In this document: piece after piece, positions 19,575 through 30,483 of the stretch | How the letters are laid out: each line of letters opens with the position of its first letter | Position numbering within the stretch: the first letter of the stretch is position 1 | Assembly (NCBI RefSeq): GCF_030687535.1 | Contig: NZ_CP117437.1 | Location: 889,501-953,500 of the forward strand | Origin: Pseudomonas sp. FP2335 | Lineage (GTDB): Bacteria > Pseudomonadota > Gammaproteobacteria > Pseudomonadales > Pseudomonadaceae | Reading direction: 5' to 3' | Length of the DNA stretch: 64,000 nt | Translations under genes and position numbers: made by a program | The notes under the pieces: generated by a model | The model's input: only the letters and a program-made list of their open reading frames with translations | Database searches by the model: none | What the model was told of the DNA's origin: nothing

Positions 19575-19586
19575 ACTTTTTGTACA
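19563..19586. promoter_or_regulatory. Operator O2: TGTACA-N12-TGTACA
   Basis: TGTACA at 19563-19568 and 19581-19586 has the same 12-base spacer as O1 and lies exactly 50 bases from it. It overlaps the -35 element of the predicted operon promoter and ends 2 bases from the stop codon of the Trp-rich protein gene. Confidence 0.75.
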
Positions 19587-19588
19587 GG

Positions 19589-20817
<1,229 letters not shown>

Positions 20818-20836
20818 CTACGCCGACACCAATAGC

Positions 20837-20860
20837 TGTACAATATTGTTTTTTGGTATA
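20837..20860. promoter_or_regulatory. Degenerate operator upstream of the renalase-like gene
   Basis: TGTACA (20837-20842) and GGTATA (20855-20860) have the same 18-base periodicity as O1 and O2, with one perfect and one 4/6 half-site. It may place the renalase–TIGR02450 pair under the same regulator. Confidence 0.45.
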
Positions 20861-20986
20861 AGTTTTGGCGTACCTGTTCTTACGGCGTGGCCTATGGTTA
20901 ACGTTGAGGCTACGCCCGATTGCAAATGATCCCTGCCTATAAAATAGACCAGTGATCGGCGGCGAACGTTACATGAGGAGTGTCCC

Positions 20987-21886
20987 ATGCATATTTTGCT
21001 GACCGGCGGTACGGGTTTGATCGGCCGCCAACTCTGCCAACACTGGCTTGCCCAGGGCCATCGCCTGACCGTGTGGAGCCGTCACCCGGAACAGGTTGCC
21101 AAGGTCTGCGGCGCTCAGGTGTCGGGAGTCGGCCGCCTACAACAGGTTATCGGCCCGGTGGACGCGGTCATTAACCTCGCCGGTGCGCCCATCGCGGATC
21201 GCCCTTGGACCCACAAGCGCAAGACGTTGTTGTGGAACAGCCGGGTCGGCCTGACCGAAACCCTGCTGGCGTGGCTCGATGAGCTGGCGCAAAAACCGGC
21301 GGTGCTGATCTCCGGTTCCGCCGTGGGCTGGTACGGCGACGGCGGCGAGCGTGAGTTGAGCGAAGCCAGCGGCCCGGTGCAGGACGATTTCCCTAGCCAA
21401 CTGTGCATCGCCTGGGAAGAAACTGCGCAGCGCGCCGAAGCCCTGGGCATACGCGTGGTGCTGGTGCGCACGGGCCTGGTACTGGCGGCCGAGGGCGGCT
21501 TTTTGTCGCGCCTGTTGCTGCCGTTCAAGCTGGCGCTGGGCGGGCCGATCGGCAATGGTCGGCAGTGGATGCCGTGGGTGCATATCAAGGATCAAATCGG
21601 CCTGATTGATTTTCTTCTGCACAACGCCGACGCCAGCGGTCCTTATAATGCGTGCGCGCCACACCCGGTGCGTAACCGCGAGTTCGCCAAGACCCTGGGC
21701 CAGGTGCTGCATCGCCCGGCGTTCATGCCGATGCCGGCTTTTGCGTTGAAGGTCGGGTTGGGCGAGTTGTCCGGGTTGCTGTTGGGCGGGCAGAAGGCCG
21801 TTCCGGAGCGGTTGCTGGCGGCCGGTTTCACTTTTCAGTTCACTGAGTTGCGCGCGGCCCTGGATGACTTGTCCAGCCGCCTCTAA
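20987..21886 (+). CDS. TIGR01777 family (YfcH-like) sugar-epimerase-fold oxidoreductase
   Basis: This 299-residue protein is an extended SDR with N-terminal Rossmann motif [14 protein letters not shown]. Family segments include [27 protein letters not shown] and [17 protein letters not shown]. The substrate is unknown for the whole YfcH/SulA group. It is preceded by AGGAG 7 bases before the ATG, lies 14 bases upstream of hemH and is probably co-transcribed with it. Confidence 0.93.
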   Translation: MHILLTGGTGLIGRQLCQHWLAQGHRLTVWSRHPEQVAKVCGAQVSGVGRLQQVIGPVDAVINLAGAPIADRPWTHKRKTLLWNSRVGLTETLLAWLDELAQKPAVLISGSAVGWYGDGGERELSEASGPVQDDFPSQLCIAWEETAQRAEALGIRVVLVRTGLVLAAEGGFLSRLLLPFKLALGGPIGNGRQWMPWVHIKDQIGLIDFLLHNADASGPYNACAPHPVRNREFAKTLGQVLHRPAFMPMPAFALKVGLGELSGLLLGGQKAVPERLLAAGFTFQFTELRAALDDLSSRL

Positions 21887-21900
21887 AGATAGGATGTTGC

Positions 21901-22926
21901 ATGACGGATCACGCGTTGTTACTGGTCAACCTGGGTTCACCGGCGTCCACCTCGGTGGCCGATGTGCGCAGCTACCTCAATCAGTTTTTGATGGACCCCT
22001 ACGTGATCGACCTGCCGTGGCCGGTGCGGCGCTTGTTGGTGTCGCTGATCCTGATCAAGCGCCCCGAGCAGTCGGCCCACGCCTACGCTTCGATCTGGTG
22101 GGACGAAGGCTCGCCGCTGGTGGTGCTCAGCCGCCGCCTGCAACAACAAATGACTGCGCAATGGAGCCAAGGCCCGGTGGAATTGGCGATGCGCTACGGC
22201 GAGCCGTCGATTGAAAGCGTGCTGACCCGCCTCGCCGGCCAGGGCATCCGCAAGGTCACGCTGGCGCCGTTGTATCCACAGTTTGCCGACAGCACCGTGA
22301 CCACGGTGATCGAGGAAGCCAGGCGTGTGGTGCGCGACCACAAACTCGACGTGCAATTCTCGATTCTGCAACCGTTTTACGACCAGCCCGAATATCTCGA
22401 CGCCCTGGTCGCCAGCGCGCGGCCGTACGTGGAGCAGGATTACGACCACCTGCTGCTGAGTTTCCATGGCTTGCCTGAGCGCCACCTGACCAAGCTCGAC
22501 CCTACCGGCCAGCATTGCTTCAAGGATGCCGACTGTTGCAAGAACGCGTCTGCCGAGGTGCTCAAGACCTGCTATCGCGCGCAGTGCTTCAGCGTTGCCC
22601 GTGACTTTGCCGCACGCATGGGGTTGCCCGAAGACAAGTGGTCGGTGGCGTTCCAATCGCGCCTGGGCCGCGCCAAGTGGATCGAACCCTATACCGAAGC
22701 CCGTCTGGAAAGCCTGGCCCGGCAAGGCGTGAAGAAGCTGCTGGTGATGTGCCCGGCGTTCGTGGCCGACTGCATTGAGACGCTGGAGGAGATTGGTGAT
22801 CGCGGGCTGGAGCAGTTCCGCGAGGCGGGGGGCGAGGAGTTGGTGCTGGTGCCGTGCCTGAATGATGATCCGCAGTGGGCGAAGGCGTTGAATACCTTGT
22901 GTGAAAAAGCACCCGTTGAGCTGTAA
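21901..22926 (+). CDS. hemH: Ferrochelatase
   Basis: HemH inserts Fe2+ into protoporphyrin IX, the last step of heme synthesis. The 341-residue protein has [11 protein letters not shown] at the start, the [12 protein letters not shown] segment with the catalytic His (about residue 190) and, C-terminal, [18 protein letters not shown]. The DCCKNASAE segment after the active site has paired cysteines. It follows the TIGR01777 gene and is the second heme gene in the window besides hemA. Confidence 0.97.
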   Translation: MTDHALLLVNLGSPASTSVADVRSYLNQFLMDPYVIDLPWPVRRLLVSLILIKRPEQSAHAYASIWWDEGSPLVVLSRRLQQQMTAQWSQGPVELAMRYGEPSIESVLTRLAGQGIRKVTLAPLYPQFADSTVTTVIEEARRVVRDHKLDVQFSILQPFYDQPEYLDALVASARPYVEQDYDHLLLSFHGLPERHLTKLDPTGQHCFKDADCCKNASAEVLKTCYRAQCFSVARDFAARMGLPEDKWSVAFQSRLGRAKWIEPYTEARLESLARQGVKKLLVMCPAFVADCIETLEEIGDRGLEQFREAGGEELVLVPCLNDDPQWAKALNTLCEKAPVEL

Positions 22927-22948
22927 CTGAACCTGGCGCAGTCTAAAT

Positions 22949-23035
22949 GTGGGAGCGGGCTTGCTCGCGAATGCGGTGGATCAGTCAAATAATAAGTGAC
23001 TGACATACCGCATTCGCGAGCAAGCCCGCTCCCAC
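22949..23035. repeat. REPIN (inverted REP pair)
   Basis: GTGGGAGCGGGCTTGCTCGC (22949-22968) and its near-perfect inverse ending at 23035 flank a spacer of about 30 bases, with GAATGCGGT extending each arm. It lies between convergent hemH and the TonB receptor gene. Confidence 0.92.
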
Positions 23036-23048
23036 AGTTTTTACCGCG

Positions 23049-25145
23049 TTACAGATTGAGGGTCAGGCTGACCGTGAGATTGCGCGGTTCACCCGGGTTG
23101 ACCCAATAGTTGCTGTAAGACCGCTCGTAGTACTTCTCATCAAACAGGTTATTGAGGTTCAGTCCTACGGTGACATTCTCTGTGGCCTTGTAATGCGCCA
23201 ACACATCCACCGTGTGATACGCCGGCAGCTCAAAGCTAGTGCCGGCCTCACCGGAACGATCCCCCACATAAGTAAACGCAGCGCCCACGTCTGACCCGCG
23301 CAACGCGCCGTCCTGGAATTCATACACGCCCAACAGACTGCCGCTGCGCTTGGCCACGCCAAGGATGCGGCTGCCGGCGGGAATGGCTGTGTCGCCTTTG
23401 GTGACTTGGGCATCGATGTAGGCAAAGGCCCCGATCACCCGTACGGCGTCCGTCACTTGCCCGGTCAGCTGCAGGTCAAAGCCCTGGCTGCGCGCCTTGC
23501 CCATGGCGCGGTTGAGGTTGGTGGCCGGGTCGAGGGTGAGCACGTTTTCCTTCTCGATATGGAAGGCGGCGAGGGTGGCGCTGAGGCGGTCGTCGAACAG
23601 CTCGCTCTTGATCCCCACTTCGTAGCCCACCCCTTCTTCCGGCTTGAAGCCTTTGCTGTTGGCGTCCAAGCCGCTGTTGGGTTTGAACGAGGTGGAGGCG
23701 TTGGCGAACACGCCGACTTCTGGCGTGAGCTGGTAGAGCAGGCCGGCGCGCTGGGTAAAGGCGTCGTGGGTCTGCTTGCCCGGCGGCGCGTTGCGGGTGA
23801 AATCGTCGATGCGTTGCTCGAAATGCTCGAAACGTGCGCCGACCATGCCGCGCAGGCGCTCGGTGAAGACGATCTGGTCTTGCAGGTTCAGCGCGTGGCT
23901 TTTGGTCTGTTCGAAGAAGTCGGTGCCGCTGCGTGTGCCGTTGGGTTTTATCTGGCCGTAGACCGGGTTGTAGAGGTCGATGGCGTAGGGGCTGCCGGCG
24001 ATGGCGGTGACCCGTTCGTTCTTGCGGTAGTCCTCGTATTCGGTGCCGACCAGCAGTTCGTGTTGCCAACTGCCGATGTCGAACAGGCCGCGCAGTTCCA
24101 ATTGGGTGATGCTGTCGTGCCAGCCCATGGAGCGTTCGCGGTAGCGGCGGTTGAGGGTGTGGCCATCGGCATTCAGTGCGCGGTTTTCCGAGGCGTCGCC
24201 CCACAGGCTGCCCTGTTTGTAATGGCTGGCCAGGCGCAGGCTCCAGGCGTCGTTGAGGTGATGTTCGAGGGCGGCCTGGATGCGATTGTTGTGGTTGTCG
24301 ATGTCGCCGTCGTTGGGTTCGCCGAGGAAGGTTGAGCGAGATACGCCGGGGGCGGCGACGATGCCGCGGTCGAAGGTGGAGCTGTGGCGCACGAATTCGC
24401 TTTCGACGAGCAGCGTGGTATCCGGGTCCAGCTGCCAACTGAACGAAGGGGCGACGAATACGCGCTTGCTCTGCACGTGATCGCGGAAGCTGTGGTTGTC
24501 CTCCACTGCCAGGTTGACCCGTGACAGCACGTGGCCTTCGCTGTCCAGCGGCGTGTTGACGTCCAGGGCGGTGCGGTAGCGGTCCCAACTGCCGGCGCTG
24601 GTTTGCAGGGTGGTGAAGGCTTCAGGCTGGGGCTTTTTGGTGACGATATTCACGGTGCCGCCGGGATCGCCGCGCCCGTAAAGGCTGGCGGCGGGGCCCT
24701 TGAGCACTTCGATGCGTTCGATATTGGCCGTGTCCGGGGTGCTCGGGTAGCCACGGTTGGCGCTGAAGCCGTCCTGGTAGAACTCGGACGTGGTGAAGCC
24801 GCGCACGCTGTATTCGTAGAGCGTCAGGCCGCCGAAGTTGTTCTGCTTGGACACGCCGCCGGCAAATTCCAGGGCGCGCTCGACGTTGGTGCTGCCCAGG
24901 TCTTTGAGCACCGTGGCCGGAATCACGCTGATGGATTGTGGGATGTCGCGAAGGGCGGTGTCGGTTTTGGTCGCGCTGGCCGAACGGGTAGCGCGGTAGC
25001 CGTTGACCGGGCCTGTGGCGGACTCGTAAGCGTCGGTGGTGACGCTGATGGCATCGAGTTCCAGGGTGTTGTCTTCGGCGAAGGCGGGGTCAAGCAATAG
25101 ACCCAAGGCCAGGCCAGCCAGGGGGGCAATTCTTCGAGACGGCAT
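23049..25145 (-). CDS. TonB-dependent siderophore receptor
   Basis: This outer-membrane receptor of 698 residues (start MPSRRIAPLAGLALGLL) has a signal peptide ending AFA, the TonB box region LELDAISVTTDA, and the plug domain with DIPQSISVIP and ERIEVLKGPAASLYGRGDPGGTVNIVTKKP. A beta-barrel follows. No N-terminal signalling (STN) domain is present, so it is a plain transporter. The last residue is Leu (SLTLNL), not the usual aromatic. A possible Fur box lies upstream. The siderophore cannot be named from sequence. Confidence 0.93.
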   Translation of the reverse strand: MPSRRIAPLAGLALGLLLDPAFAEDNTLELDAISVTTDAYESATGPVNGYRATRSASATKTDTALRDIPQSISVIPATVLKDLGSTNVERALEFAGGVSKQNNFGGLTLYEYSVRGFTTSEFYQDGFSANRGYPSTPDTANIERIEVLKGPAASLYGRGDPGGTVNIVTKKPQPEAFTTLQTSAGSWDRYRTALDVNTPLDSEGHVLSRVNLAVEDNHSFRDHVQSKRVFVAPSFSWQLDPDTTLLVESEFVRHSSTFDRGIVAAPGVSRSTFLGEPNDGDIDNHNNRIQAALEHHLNDAWSLRLASHYKQGSLWGDASENRALNADGHTLNRRYRERSMGWHDSITQLELRGLFDIGSWQHELLVGTEYEDYRKNERVTAIAGSPYAIDLYNPVYGQIKPNGTRSGTDFFEQTKSHALNLQDQIVFTERLRGMVGARFEHFEQRIDDFTRNAPPGKQTHDAFTQRAGLLYQLTPEVGVFANASTSFKPNSGLDANSKGFKPEEGVGYEVGIKSELFDDRLSATLAAFHIEKENVLTLDPATNLNRAMGKARSQGFDLQLTGQVTDAVRVIGAFAYIDAQVTKGDTAIPAGSRILGVAKRSGSLLGVYEFQDGALRGSDVGAAFTYVGDRSGEAGTSFELPAYHTVDVLAHYKATENVTVGLNLNNLFDEKYYERSYSNYWVNPGEPRNLTVSLTLNL

Positions 25146-25186
25146 GATAGAGCGTTCCAATGTCGATATTGAAACAATATAACATG

Positions 25187-25205
25187 CCTAATGAGAATGA
25201 ATCGC
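25187..25205. promoter_or_regulatory. Possible Fur box
   Basis: CCTAATGAGAATGAATCGC matches the 19-base Fur consensus at about 12 of 19 positions. It lies 42-60 bases upstream of the TonB receptor ATG, where an iron-repressed promoter is expected. Confidence 0.45.
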
Positions 25206-25257
25206 TATGAAATATGAGCTTTCAGGTGCCCGCGAACAGGCACCTCGCCGAGGGCGT

Positions 25258-26415
25258 TTATTCCTCTTCTTTCACCGGCGCCGGTGGTGGGCGCAGGCCG
25301 ATTTCCGCTGAGAGCTTGATCTCCTTGCCGTTGCGCATCACCAGGATCGTCACCTTGTCGGTCGGTTTGATCCGCGCCACTTGGTTCATCGACTTGCGGC
25401 CATCGCCGGCCGGTTCGCCGTCGATGCTGAGGATCACGTCGCCCAGTTGCAGGCCGGCTTTCTGTGCCGGGCCGTCACGGAAGATCCCGGCGACCACGAT
25501 GCCCGGCCGCCCGGTCAGGCCAAACGATTCGGCCAGGTCCTTGGTCAGCGGCTGTACTTCAATGCCCAGCCAGCCGCGGATCACCTGGCCGTGCTCGATG
25601 ATCGACTTCATCACTTCTGTCGCCAGCTTCACCGGGATCGCAAAGCCGATGCCCTGGGAGCCGCCGGACTTGGAGAAAATCGCCGTGTTGATACCGGTCA
25701 GATTGCCATTGGCATCCACCAGCGCACCGCCGGAGTTGCCCGGGTTGATCGCCGCGTCGGTCTGGATGAAGTCCTCGTAGCTGTTCAGGCCCAACTGATT
25801 GCGCCCAGTGGCACTGATGATGCCCATGGTCACCGTTTGGCCCACGCCGAACGGGTTGCCGATGGCCAGCGCCACGTCACCTACACGCAGGCCGTCGGAG
25901 CGGCCGAGGGTGATGGAGGGTAGGTTCTTGAGGTCGATCTTCAACACGGCGAGGTCGGTTTCCGGGTCGCTACCGACCACGCGGGCCAGGGTTTCGCGGC
26001 CGTCACGCAGGGCCACCACGATCTGGTCGGCGCCGGTGGTCACATGGTTGTTGGTGAGGATGTAGCCCTCCGGGCTCATGATCACGCCGGAACCCAGGCT
26101 GGATTCCATGCGGCGTTGCTTGGGCCCGTTGTCGCCGAAATAGCGGCGAAACTGCGGGTCTTCAAACAACGGGTGCGACGGTTTGTTGATGACCTTGGTG
26201 GTGTACAGGTTGACCACCGCCGGCGCGGCGATGACGACCGCGTCCGCATAGGTCACCGGGCCTTGTACCACCGCGCTGGTTTGCGGTGCCTGTTGCATGT
26301 TCACATCCAGGCTGGGCAGGCCCACCCATTGGGGATAACGCTGAATGATCAGCATCGCGATCAGCACGCCAGCCAACAATGGCCATCCAAAAAAACGCAG
26401 TGCCTTGAGCATCAA
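25258..26415 (-). CDS. algW: Periplasmic serine endoprotease AlgW (DegS family)
   Basis: AlgW is the site-1 protease that cleaves anti-sigma factor MucA in the envelope stress response controlling AlgU. The 385-residue protein has one N-terminal membrane anchor (FFGWPLLAGVLIAMLII) and a trypsin-like domain. His is in LTNNHVTTGA, Asp in TDLAVLKI and Ser in NPGNSGGALVD. A single PDZ domain follows (about residues 280-375). One PDZ domain plus an anchor is DegS-type, not DegP/MucD. The first two codons are both ATG. Confidence 0.95.
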   Translation of the reverse strand: MMLKALRFFGWPLLAGVLIAMLIIQRYPQWVGLPSLDVNMQQAPQTSAVVQGPVTYADAVVIAAPAVVNLYTTKVINKPSHPLFEDPQFRRYFGDNGPKQRRMESSLGSGVIMSPEGYILTNNHVTTGADQIVVALRDGRETLARVVGSDPETDLAVLKIDLKNLPSITLGRSDGLRVGDVALAIGNPFGVGQTVTMGIISATGRNQLGLNSYEDFIQTDAAINPGNSGGALVDANGNLTGINTAIFSKSGGSQGIGFAIPVKLATEVMKSIIEHGQVIRGWLGIEVQPLTKDLAESFGLTGRPGIVVAGIFRDGPAQKAGLQLGDVILSIDGEPAGDGRKSMNQVARIKPTDKVTILVMRNGKEIKLSAEIGLRPPPAPVKEEE

Positions 26416-26514
26416 GTAAGTCCTGACAGGTTGCAGGGGGCGGGAGAGCGCCCATAATGGCGCGCATTATACGAGGCTGTGAGTGCCTTCGAACGGGATA
26501 TTTAGGAGTCTTTT

Positions 26515-27273
26515 ATGGCCGTTGCCCTGAGCACATTAGTCGACGAAGCTGACCGCTACCTGAACAGCTCCAAAATTGCCGATTATTGCCCCAATGGCCT
26601 GCAAGTCGAGGGGCGCCCGCAGGTGATGCGCATCGTCAGCGGTGTGACCGCCAGCCAGGCCCTGCTGGACGCGGCCGTCGAGGCCGGGGCCGACCTGGTG
26701 CTGGTGCACCACGGTTATTTCTGGAAAGGCGAGAACCCCTGCATTACCGGCATGAAGCAGCGGCGCCTGAAAACCCTGCTCAAACACGATATCAGTCTGC
26801 TGGCCTATCACCTGCCGCTGGACCTGCATCCCGATGTCGGCAACAACGTGCAACTTGCCCGGCAATTGGACATCACCGTCGAAGGCCCGCTGGACCCAAG
26901 CGACGCCAAGGTCGTCGGCCTGGTCGGCTCCCTCGCCGAACCGCTGTCGCCCCGCGACTTTGCCCGCCGTGTGCAGGAAGTCATGGGCCGTGAGCCGCTG
27001 CTGATCGAAGGCAGCGAAATGATCCGTCGCGTCGGTTGGTGCACGGGGGGTGGCCAGGGTTACATCGACCATGGGATCGCGGCCGGCGTGGACCTGTTCC
27101 TCAGTGGCGAAGCCTCCGAGCAGACCTTCCACAGTGCGCGGGAAAACGACATCAGCTTCATCGCCGCCGGCCATCACGCCACCGAGCGTTACGGTGTGCA
27201 GGCGTTGGGGGATTACCTGGCGCGGCGGTTTGCGCTGGAGCACCTGTTTATCGATTGCCCGAACCCGATCTGA
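26515..27273 (+). CDS. Nif3-like dinuclear metal-centre hexameric protein
   Basis: The 252-residue protein belongs to the Nif3/YbgI family. Metal-binding histidines are visible in VLVHHGYFW, AYHLPLDLHPD and IAAGHHATERYG. Members form toroidal hexamers with a dinuclear metal site; GTP cyclohydrolase or hydrolase roles have been suggested but are not settled. It is divergent from algW with about 100 bases between them. Confidence 0.95.
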   Translation: MAVALSTLVDEADRYLNSSKIADYCPNGLQVEGRPQVMRIVSGVTASQALLDAAVEAGADLVLVHHGYFWKGENPCITGMKQRRLKTLLKHDISLLAYHLPLDLHPDVGNNVQLARQLDITVEGPLDPSDAKVVGLVGSLAEPLSPRDFARRVQEVMGREPLLIEGSEMIRRVGWCTGGGQGYIDHGIAAGVDLFLSGEASEQTFHSARENDISFIAAGHHATERYGVQALGDYLARRFALEHLFIDCPNPI

Positions 27274-27292
27274 CAAATACCGCCGAACAAAT

Positions 27293-27375
27293 GTGAGAGC
27301 TGGCTTGCCTGCGATAGCATCACCGAGGTGCAACTGATACACCGAGGTGTCTGCATCGCAGGCAAGCCAGCTCAC
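27293..27375. repeat. REPIN variant
   Basis: GTGAGAGCTGGCTTGCCTGCGAT is repeated as an inverse ending at 27375. An internal direct repeat CACCGAGGTG lies in the loop. It is a diverged REP type compared with the other copies and lies after the Nif3-like gene. Confidence 0.88.
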
Positions 27376-27538
27376 ACCTGTCCCGTGTTCGTAGTGGGTG
27401 ATGAGCCAAACCTGGGGGCATATTCATATACCGTTTCGATCTAGTCCGCTCCCTGATTAGAAGAAGGTGCTGTGCTAGCATGCCCCGCTCGAACACGGCC
27501 CGCTGGCCGTCCACAAGATCGTTTTTCCGTGAGTAACC

Positions 27539-28456
27539 ATGGTCGACAAACTGACGCATCTGAAACAGCTGGAGGCGGAAAGCATCCACATCATCCGCGA
27601 GGTCGCCGCCGAGTTCGATAACCCGGTGATGCTCTACTCGATCGGTAAAGACTCCGCCGTGATGCTGCATCTGGCACGCAAGGCATTCTTCCCGGGCAAG
27701 CTGCCGTTCCCGGTGATGCACGTCGACACCCAGTGGAAATTCCAGGAGATGTACAAGTTCCGCGACAAGATGGTCGAGGAGCTGGGCCTGGAGTTGATCA
27801 CCCACGTCAACCCGGACGGCGTGGCGCAGGGCATCAACCCGTTCACCCACGGTAGCGCCAAGCACACCGACATCATGAAGACCGAGGGCCTCAAGCAAGC
27901 CCTGGACAAGCATGGTTTCGACGCCGCGTTCGGCGGTGCCCGTCGCGATGAAGAGAAATCCCGTGCCAAAGAGCGCGTGTACTCGTTCCGCGACAGCAAG
28001 CACCGCTGGGACCCGAAGAACCAGCGGCCCGAGCTGTGGAACGTCTACAACGGCAACGTCAACAAGGGTGAGTCGATCCGTGTGTTCCCGCTGTCCAACT
28101 GGACCGAGCTGGACATCTGGCAGTACATCTACCTGGAAGGCATCCCGATCGTGCCGCTGTACTTCGCCGCCGAGCGTGAAGTGATCGAGAAGAACGGCAC
28201 GTTGATCATGATCGACGACGACCGCATCCTCGAGCACTTGTCCGATGAAGACAAAGCCCGAATCGTCAAAAAGAAAGTACGTTTCCGTACCCTTGGCTGC
28301 TACCCGTTGACGGGCGCGGTGGAGTCCGAAGCCGAGACGCTGACGGACATCATTCAGGAAATGCTCCTGACGCGAACTTCCGAGCGCCAGGGCCGTGTCA
28401 TCGACCACGATGGCGCAGGCTCGATGGAAGACAAAAAACGTCAGGGTTATTTCTAA
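27539..28456 (+). CDS. cysD: Sulfate adenylyltransferase subunit 2
   Basis: CysD is the ATP-pyrophosphatase-type subunit that adenylates sulfate to APS, driven by the CysN GTPase. The 305-residue length is normal. The PP-loop motif is in [16 protein letters not shown] (about residue 35), followed by [12 protein letters not shown] and [16 protein letters not shown]. It heads the cysD–cysNC operon, 13 bases before cysNC. Confidence 0.98.
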   Translation: MVDKLTHLKQLEAESIHIIREVAAEFDNPVMLYSIGKDSAVMLHLARKAFFPGKLPFPVMHVDTQWKFQEMYKFRDKMVEELGLELITHVNPDGVAQGINPFTHGSAKHTDIMKTEGLKQALDKHGFDAAFGGARRDEEKSRAKERVYSFRDSKHRWDPKNQRPELWNVYNGNVNKGESIRVFPLSNWTELDIWQYIYLEGIPIVPLYFAAEREVIEKNGTLIMIDDDRILEHLSDEDKARIVKKKVRFRTLGCYPLTGAVESEAETLTDIIQEMLLTRTSERQGRVIDHDGAGSMEDKKRQGYF

Positions 28457-28469
28457 GGGGTTGTCACCA

Positions 28470-30368
28470 ATGTCGCATCAATCTGATTTGATCAGCGAGG
28501 ACATCCTCGCCTACCTGGGCCAGCACGAGCGCAAGGAAATGTTGCGCTTCCTGACCTGCGGCAACGTCGATGACGGCAAGAGCACCCTGATCGGGCGCCT
28601 GCTGCACGACTCCAAGATGATCTACGAAGATCACCTGGAAGCCATCACCCGCGATTCGAAGAAAGTCGGCACCACCGGCGACGACATCGACCTAGCGCTG
28701 CTGGTCGACGGCCTGCAGGCCGAGCGTGAGCAGGGCATCACCATCGATGTGGCCTACCGCTACTTCTCCACCGCCAAGCGCAAATTCATCATTGCCGACA
28801 CCCCTGGCCATGAGCAGTACACCCGCAACATGGCCACCGGCGCGTCCACCTGTGACCTGGCGATCATCCTGATCGACGCCCGCTACGGCGTGCAGACCCA
28901 GACCCGTCGCCACAGCTATATCGCTTCGCTGCTGGGCATCAAGCACATCGTGATTGCCGTCAACAAGATGGACATCAATGGCTTTGACCAAAGCGTGTTC
29001 GAGTCGATCAAGGCCGATTACCTGAAGTTCGCCGAAGGTATCGCGTTCAAGCCGAGCACCATGGCGTTCGTGCCGATGTCGGCGCTCAAGGGCGACAACG
29101 TGGTGAACAAGAGCGAGCGTTCGCCTTGGTACACCGGGCAGTCGCTGATGGAGATCCTCGAGACCGTCGAGATCGCCAACGACCGCAACTACACCGACCT
29201 GCGTTTCCCGGTGCAGTACGTCAACCGTCCGAACCTGAATTTCCGCGGTTTCGCCGGCACCCTGGCCAGCGGCATCGTGCACAAGGGCGACGAAGTCGTG
29301 GTGCTGCCGTCGGGCAAGAGCAGCCGCGTCAAATCCATCGTCACCTTTGAAGGTGAACTGGAACACGCAGGCCCAGGCCAGGCCGTGACCCTGACCATGG
29401 AAGACGAGATCGACATCTCCCGTGGCGACCTGCTGGTGCATGCCGACAACGTGCCGCAAGTGACCGACGCCTTCGACGCCATGCTGGTGTGGATGGCCGA
29501 AGAACCGATGCTGCCGGGCAAGAAATACGACATCAAGCGCGCCACCAGCTACGTGCCGGGTTCCATCACCAGCATCGTGCACCGCGTGGACGTGAACACC
29601 CTGGCCGAAGGCCCGGCGAGTTCGCTGCAACTGAACGAGATCGGCCGGGTCAAGGTCAGCCTCGATGCCGCCATCGCCCTGGACGGTTACGACAGCAACC
29701 GCACCACCGGTGCGTTCATCGTCATCGACCGCCTGACCAACGGCACTGTGGCCGCGGGCATGATCATCGCGCCGCCAGTGAGCCATGGCAGTTCGGCGCA
29801 GCACGGCAAGCTGGCCCATGTAGCGACTGAAGAGCGCGCCCAGCGCTTTGGCCAGCAACCGGCGACCGTGCTGTTCAGCGGCCTGTCGGGCGCGGGCAAG
29901 AGCACCCTGGCCTATGCGGTTGAGCGCAAGCTGTTCGACATGGGCCGTGCAGTGTTTGTACTGGATGGCCAGAACCTGCGCCACGACCTGAACAAGGGGT
30001 TGCCGCAGGACCGTGCCGGTCGTACCGAGAACTGGCGTCGTGCCGCTCACGTGGCGCGTCAGTTCAACGAAGCCGGCCTGCTGACCCTGGCTGCGTTCGT
30101 TGCGCCGGATGCCGAAGGGCGTGAGGCGGCCAAGGCGCTGATCGGCGCCGACCGTTTGTTGACCGTCTATGTGCAAGCGTCGCCGCTGGCGTGCGCCGAG
30201 CGTGATCCGCAAGGCCTGTACGCTGCCGGTGGGGATAACATCCCGGGCGAATCTTTCCCGTACGACGTGCCGTTGAATGCCGATCTGGTGATCGACACCC
30301 AGGCGTTGTCTGTGGATGAGAGCGTCAAGCAAGTGCTGGAGCTGTTGCGTCAGCGCGGCGCGATCTAA
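28470..30368 (+). CDS. cysNC: Bifunctional sulfate adenylyltransferase subunit 1 / APS kinase
   Basis: This fused protein of 632 residues has an N-terminal CysN GTPase: G1 [11 protein letters not shown]3 [13 protein letters not shown] and G4 NKMD, with the beta-barrel domains after it. The APS kinase domain begins about residue 460, with P-loop [11 protein letters not shown]. The kinase domain has non-standard motifs: DGQNLRHDL where DGDNVRHGL is usual, and AFVAPDAEG where SFISPFR is usual. The ATG at 28470 gives [17 protein letters not shown] clear terminator follows. Confidence 0.96.
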   Translation: MSHQSDLISEDILAYLGQHERKEMLRFLTCGNVDDGKSTLIGRLLHDSKMIYEDHLEAITRDSKKVGTTGDDIDLALLVDGLQAEREQGITIDVAYRYFSTAKRKFIIADTPGHEQYTRNMATGASTCDLAIILIDARYGVQTQTRRHSYIASLLGIKHIVIAVNKMDINGFDQSVFESIKADYLKFAEGIAFKPSTMAFVPMSALKGDNVVNKSERSPWYTGQSLMEILETVEIANDRNYTDLRFPVQYVNRPNLNFRGFAGTLASGIVHKGDEVVVLPSGKSSRVKSIVTFEGELEHAGPGQAVTLTMEDEIDISRGDLLVHADNVPQVTDAFDAMLVWMAEEPMLPGKKYDIKRATSYVPGSITSIVHRVDVNTLAEGPASSLQLNEIGRVKVSLDAAIALDGYDSNRTTGAFIVIDRLTNGTVAAGMIIAPPVSHGSSAQHGKLAHVATEERAQRFGQQPATVLFSGLSGAGKSTLAYAVERKLFDMGRAVFVLDGQNLRHDLNKGLPQDRAGRTENWRRAAHVARQFNEAGLLTLAAFVAPDAEGREAAKALIGADRLLTVYVQASPLACAERDPQGLYAAGGDNIPGESFPYDVPLNADLVIDTQALSVDESVKQVLELLRQRGAI

Positions 30369-30381
30369 AGATCGTCGCTAC

Positions 30382-30420
30382 AAAAAAGCCCGCCACCGAG
30401 TCATCGGTGGCGGGCTTTTT
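30382..30420 (+). terminator. Rho-independent terminator of cysD–cysNC
   Basis: AAAAAAGCCCGCCACCGA and TCGGTGGCGGGCTTTTT form a long GC-rich hairpin with a 4-base loop and a T tract, 14 bases after the cysNC stop. Confidence 0.93.
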
Positions 30421-30450
30421 GTGGAGGGCTTGAAAACAACTCGGTCAAAT

Positions 30451-30476
30451 GTGGGAGCGAGCAAGCCCGCTCCCAC
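30451..30476. repeat. Single REP hairpin
   Basis: GTGGGAGCG and CGCTCCCAC flank an 8-base AGCAAGCC loop. It is a collapsed version of the common REP sequence, between the cysNC terminator and the convergent acyltransferase gene. Confidence 0.85.
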
Positions 30477-30483
30477 ATTTTGA

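Noticed and set aside
22949..23035. CRISPR-like repeat
   Set aside because: The repeats are palindromic pairs scattered singly over the window, with no regular repeat-spacer array and no cas genes. They are REPINs.
23049..25145. TonB receptor C-terminal Leu as evidence of truncation
   Set aside because: The last strand alternates normally and the frame has the full barrel length. A terminal Leu alone does not show truncation.
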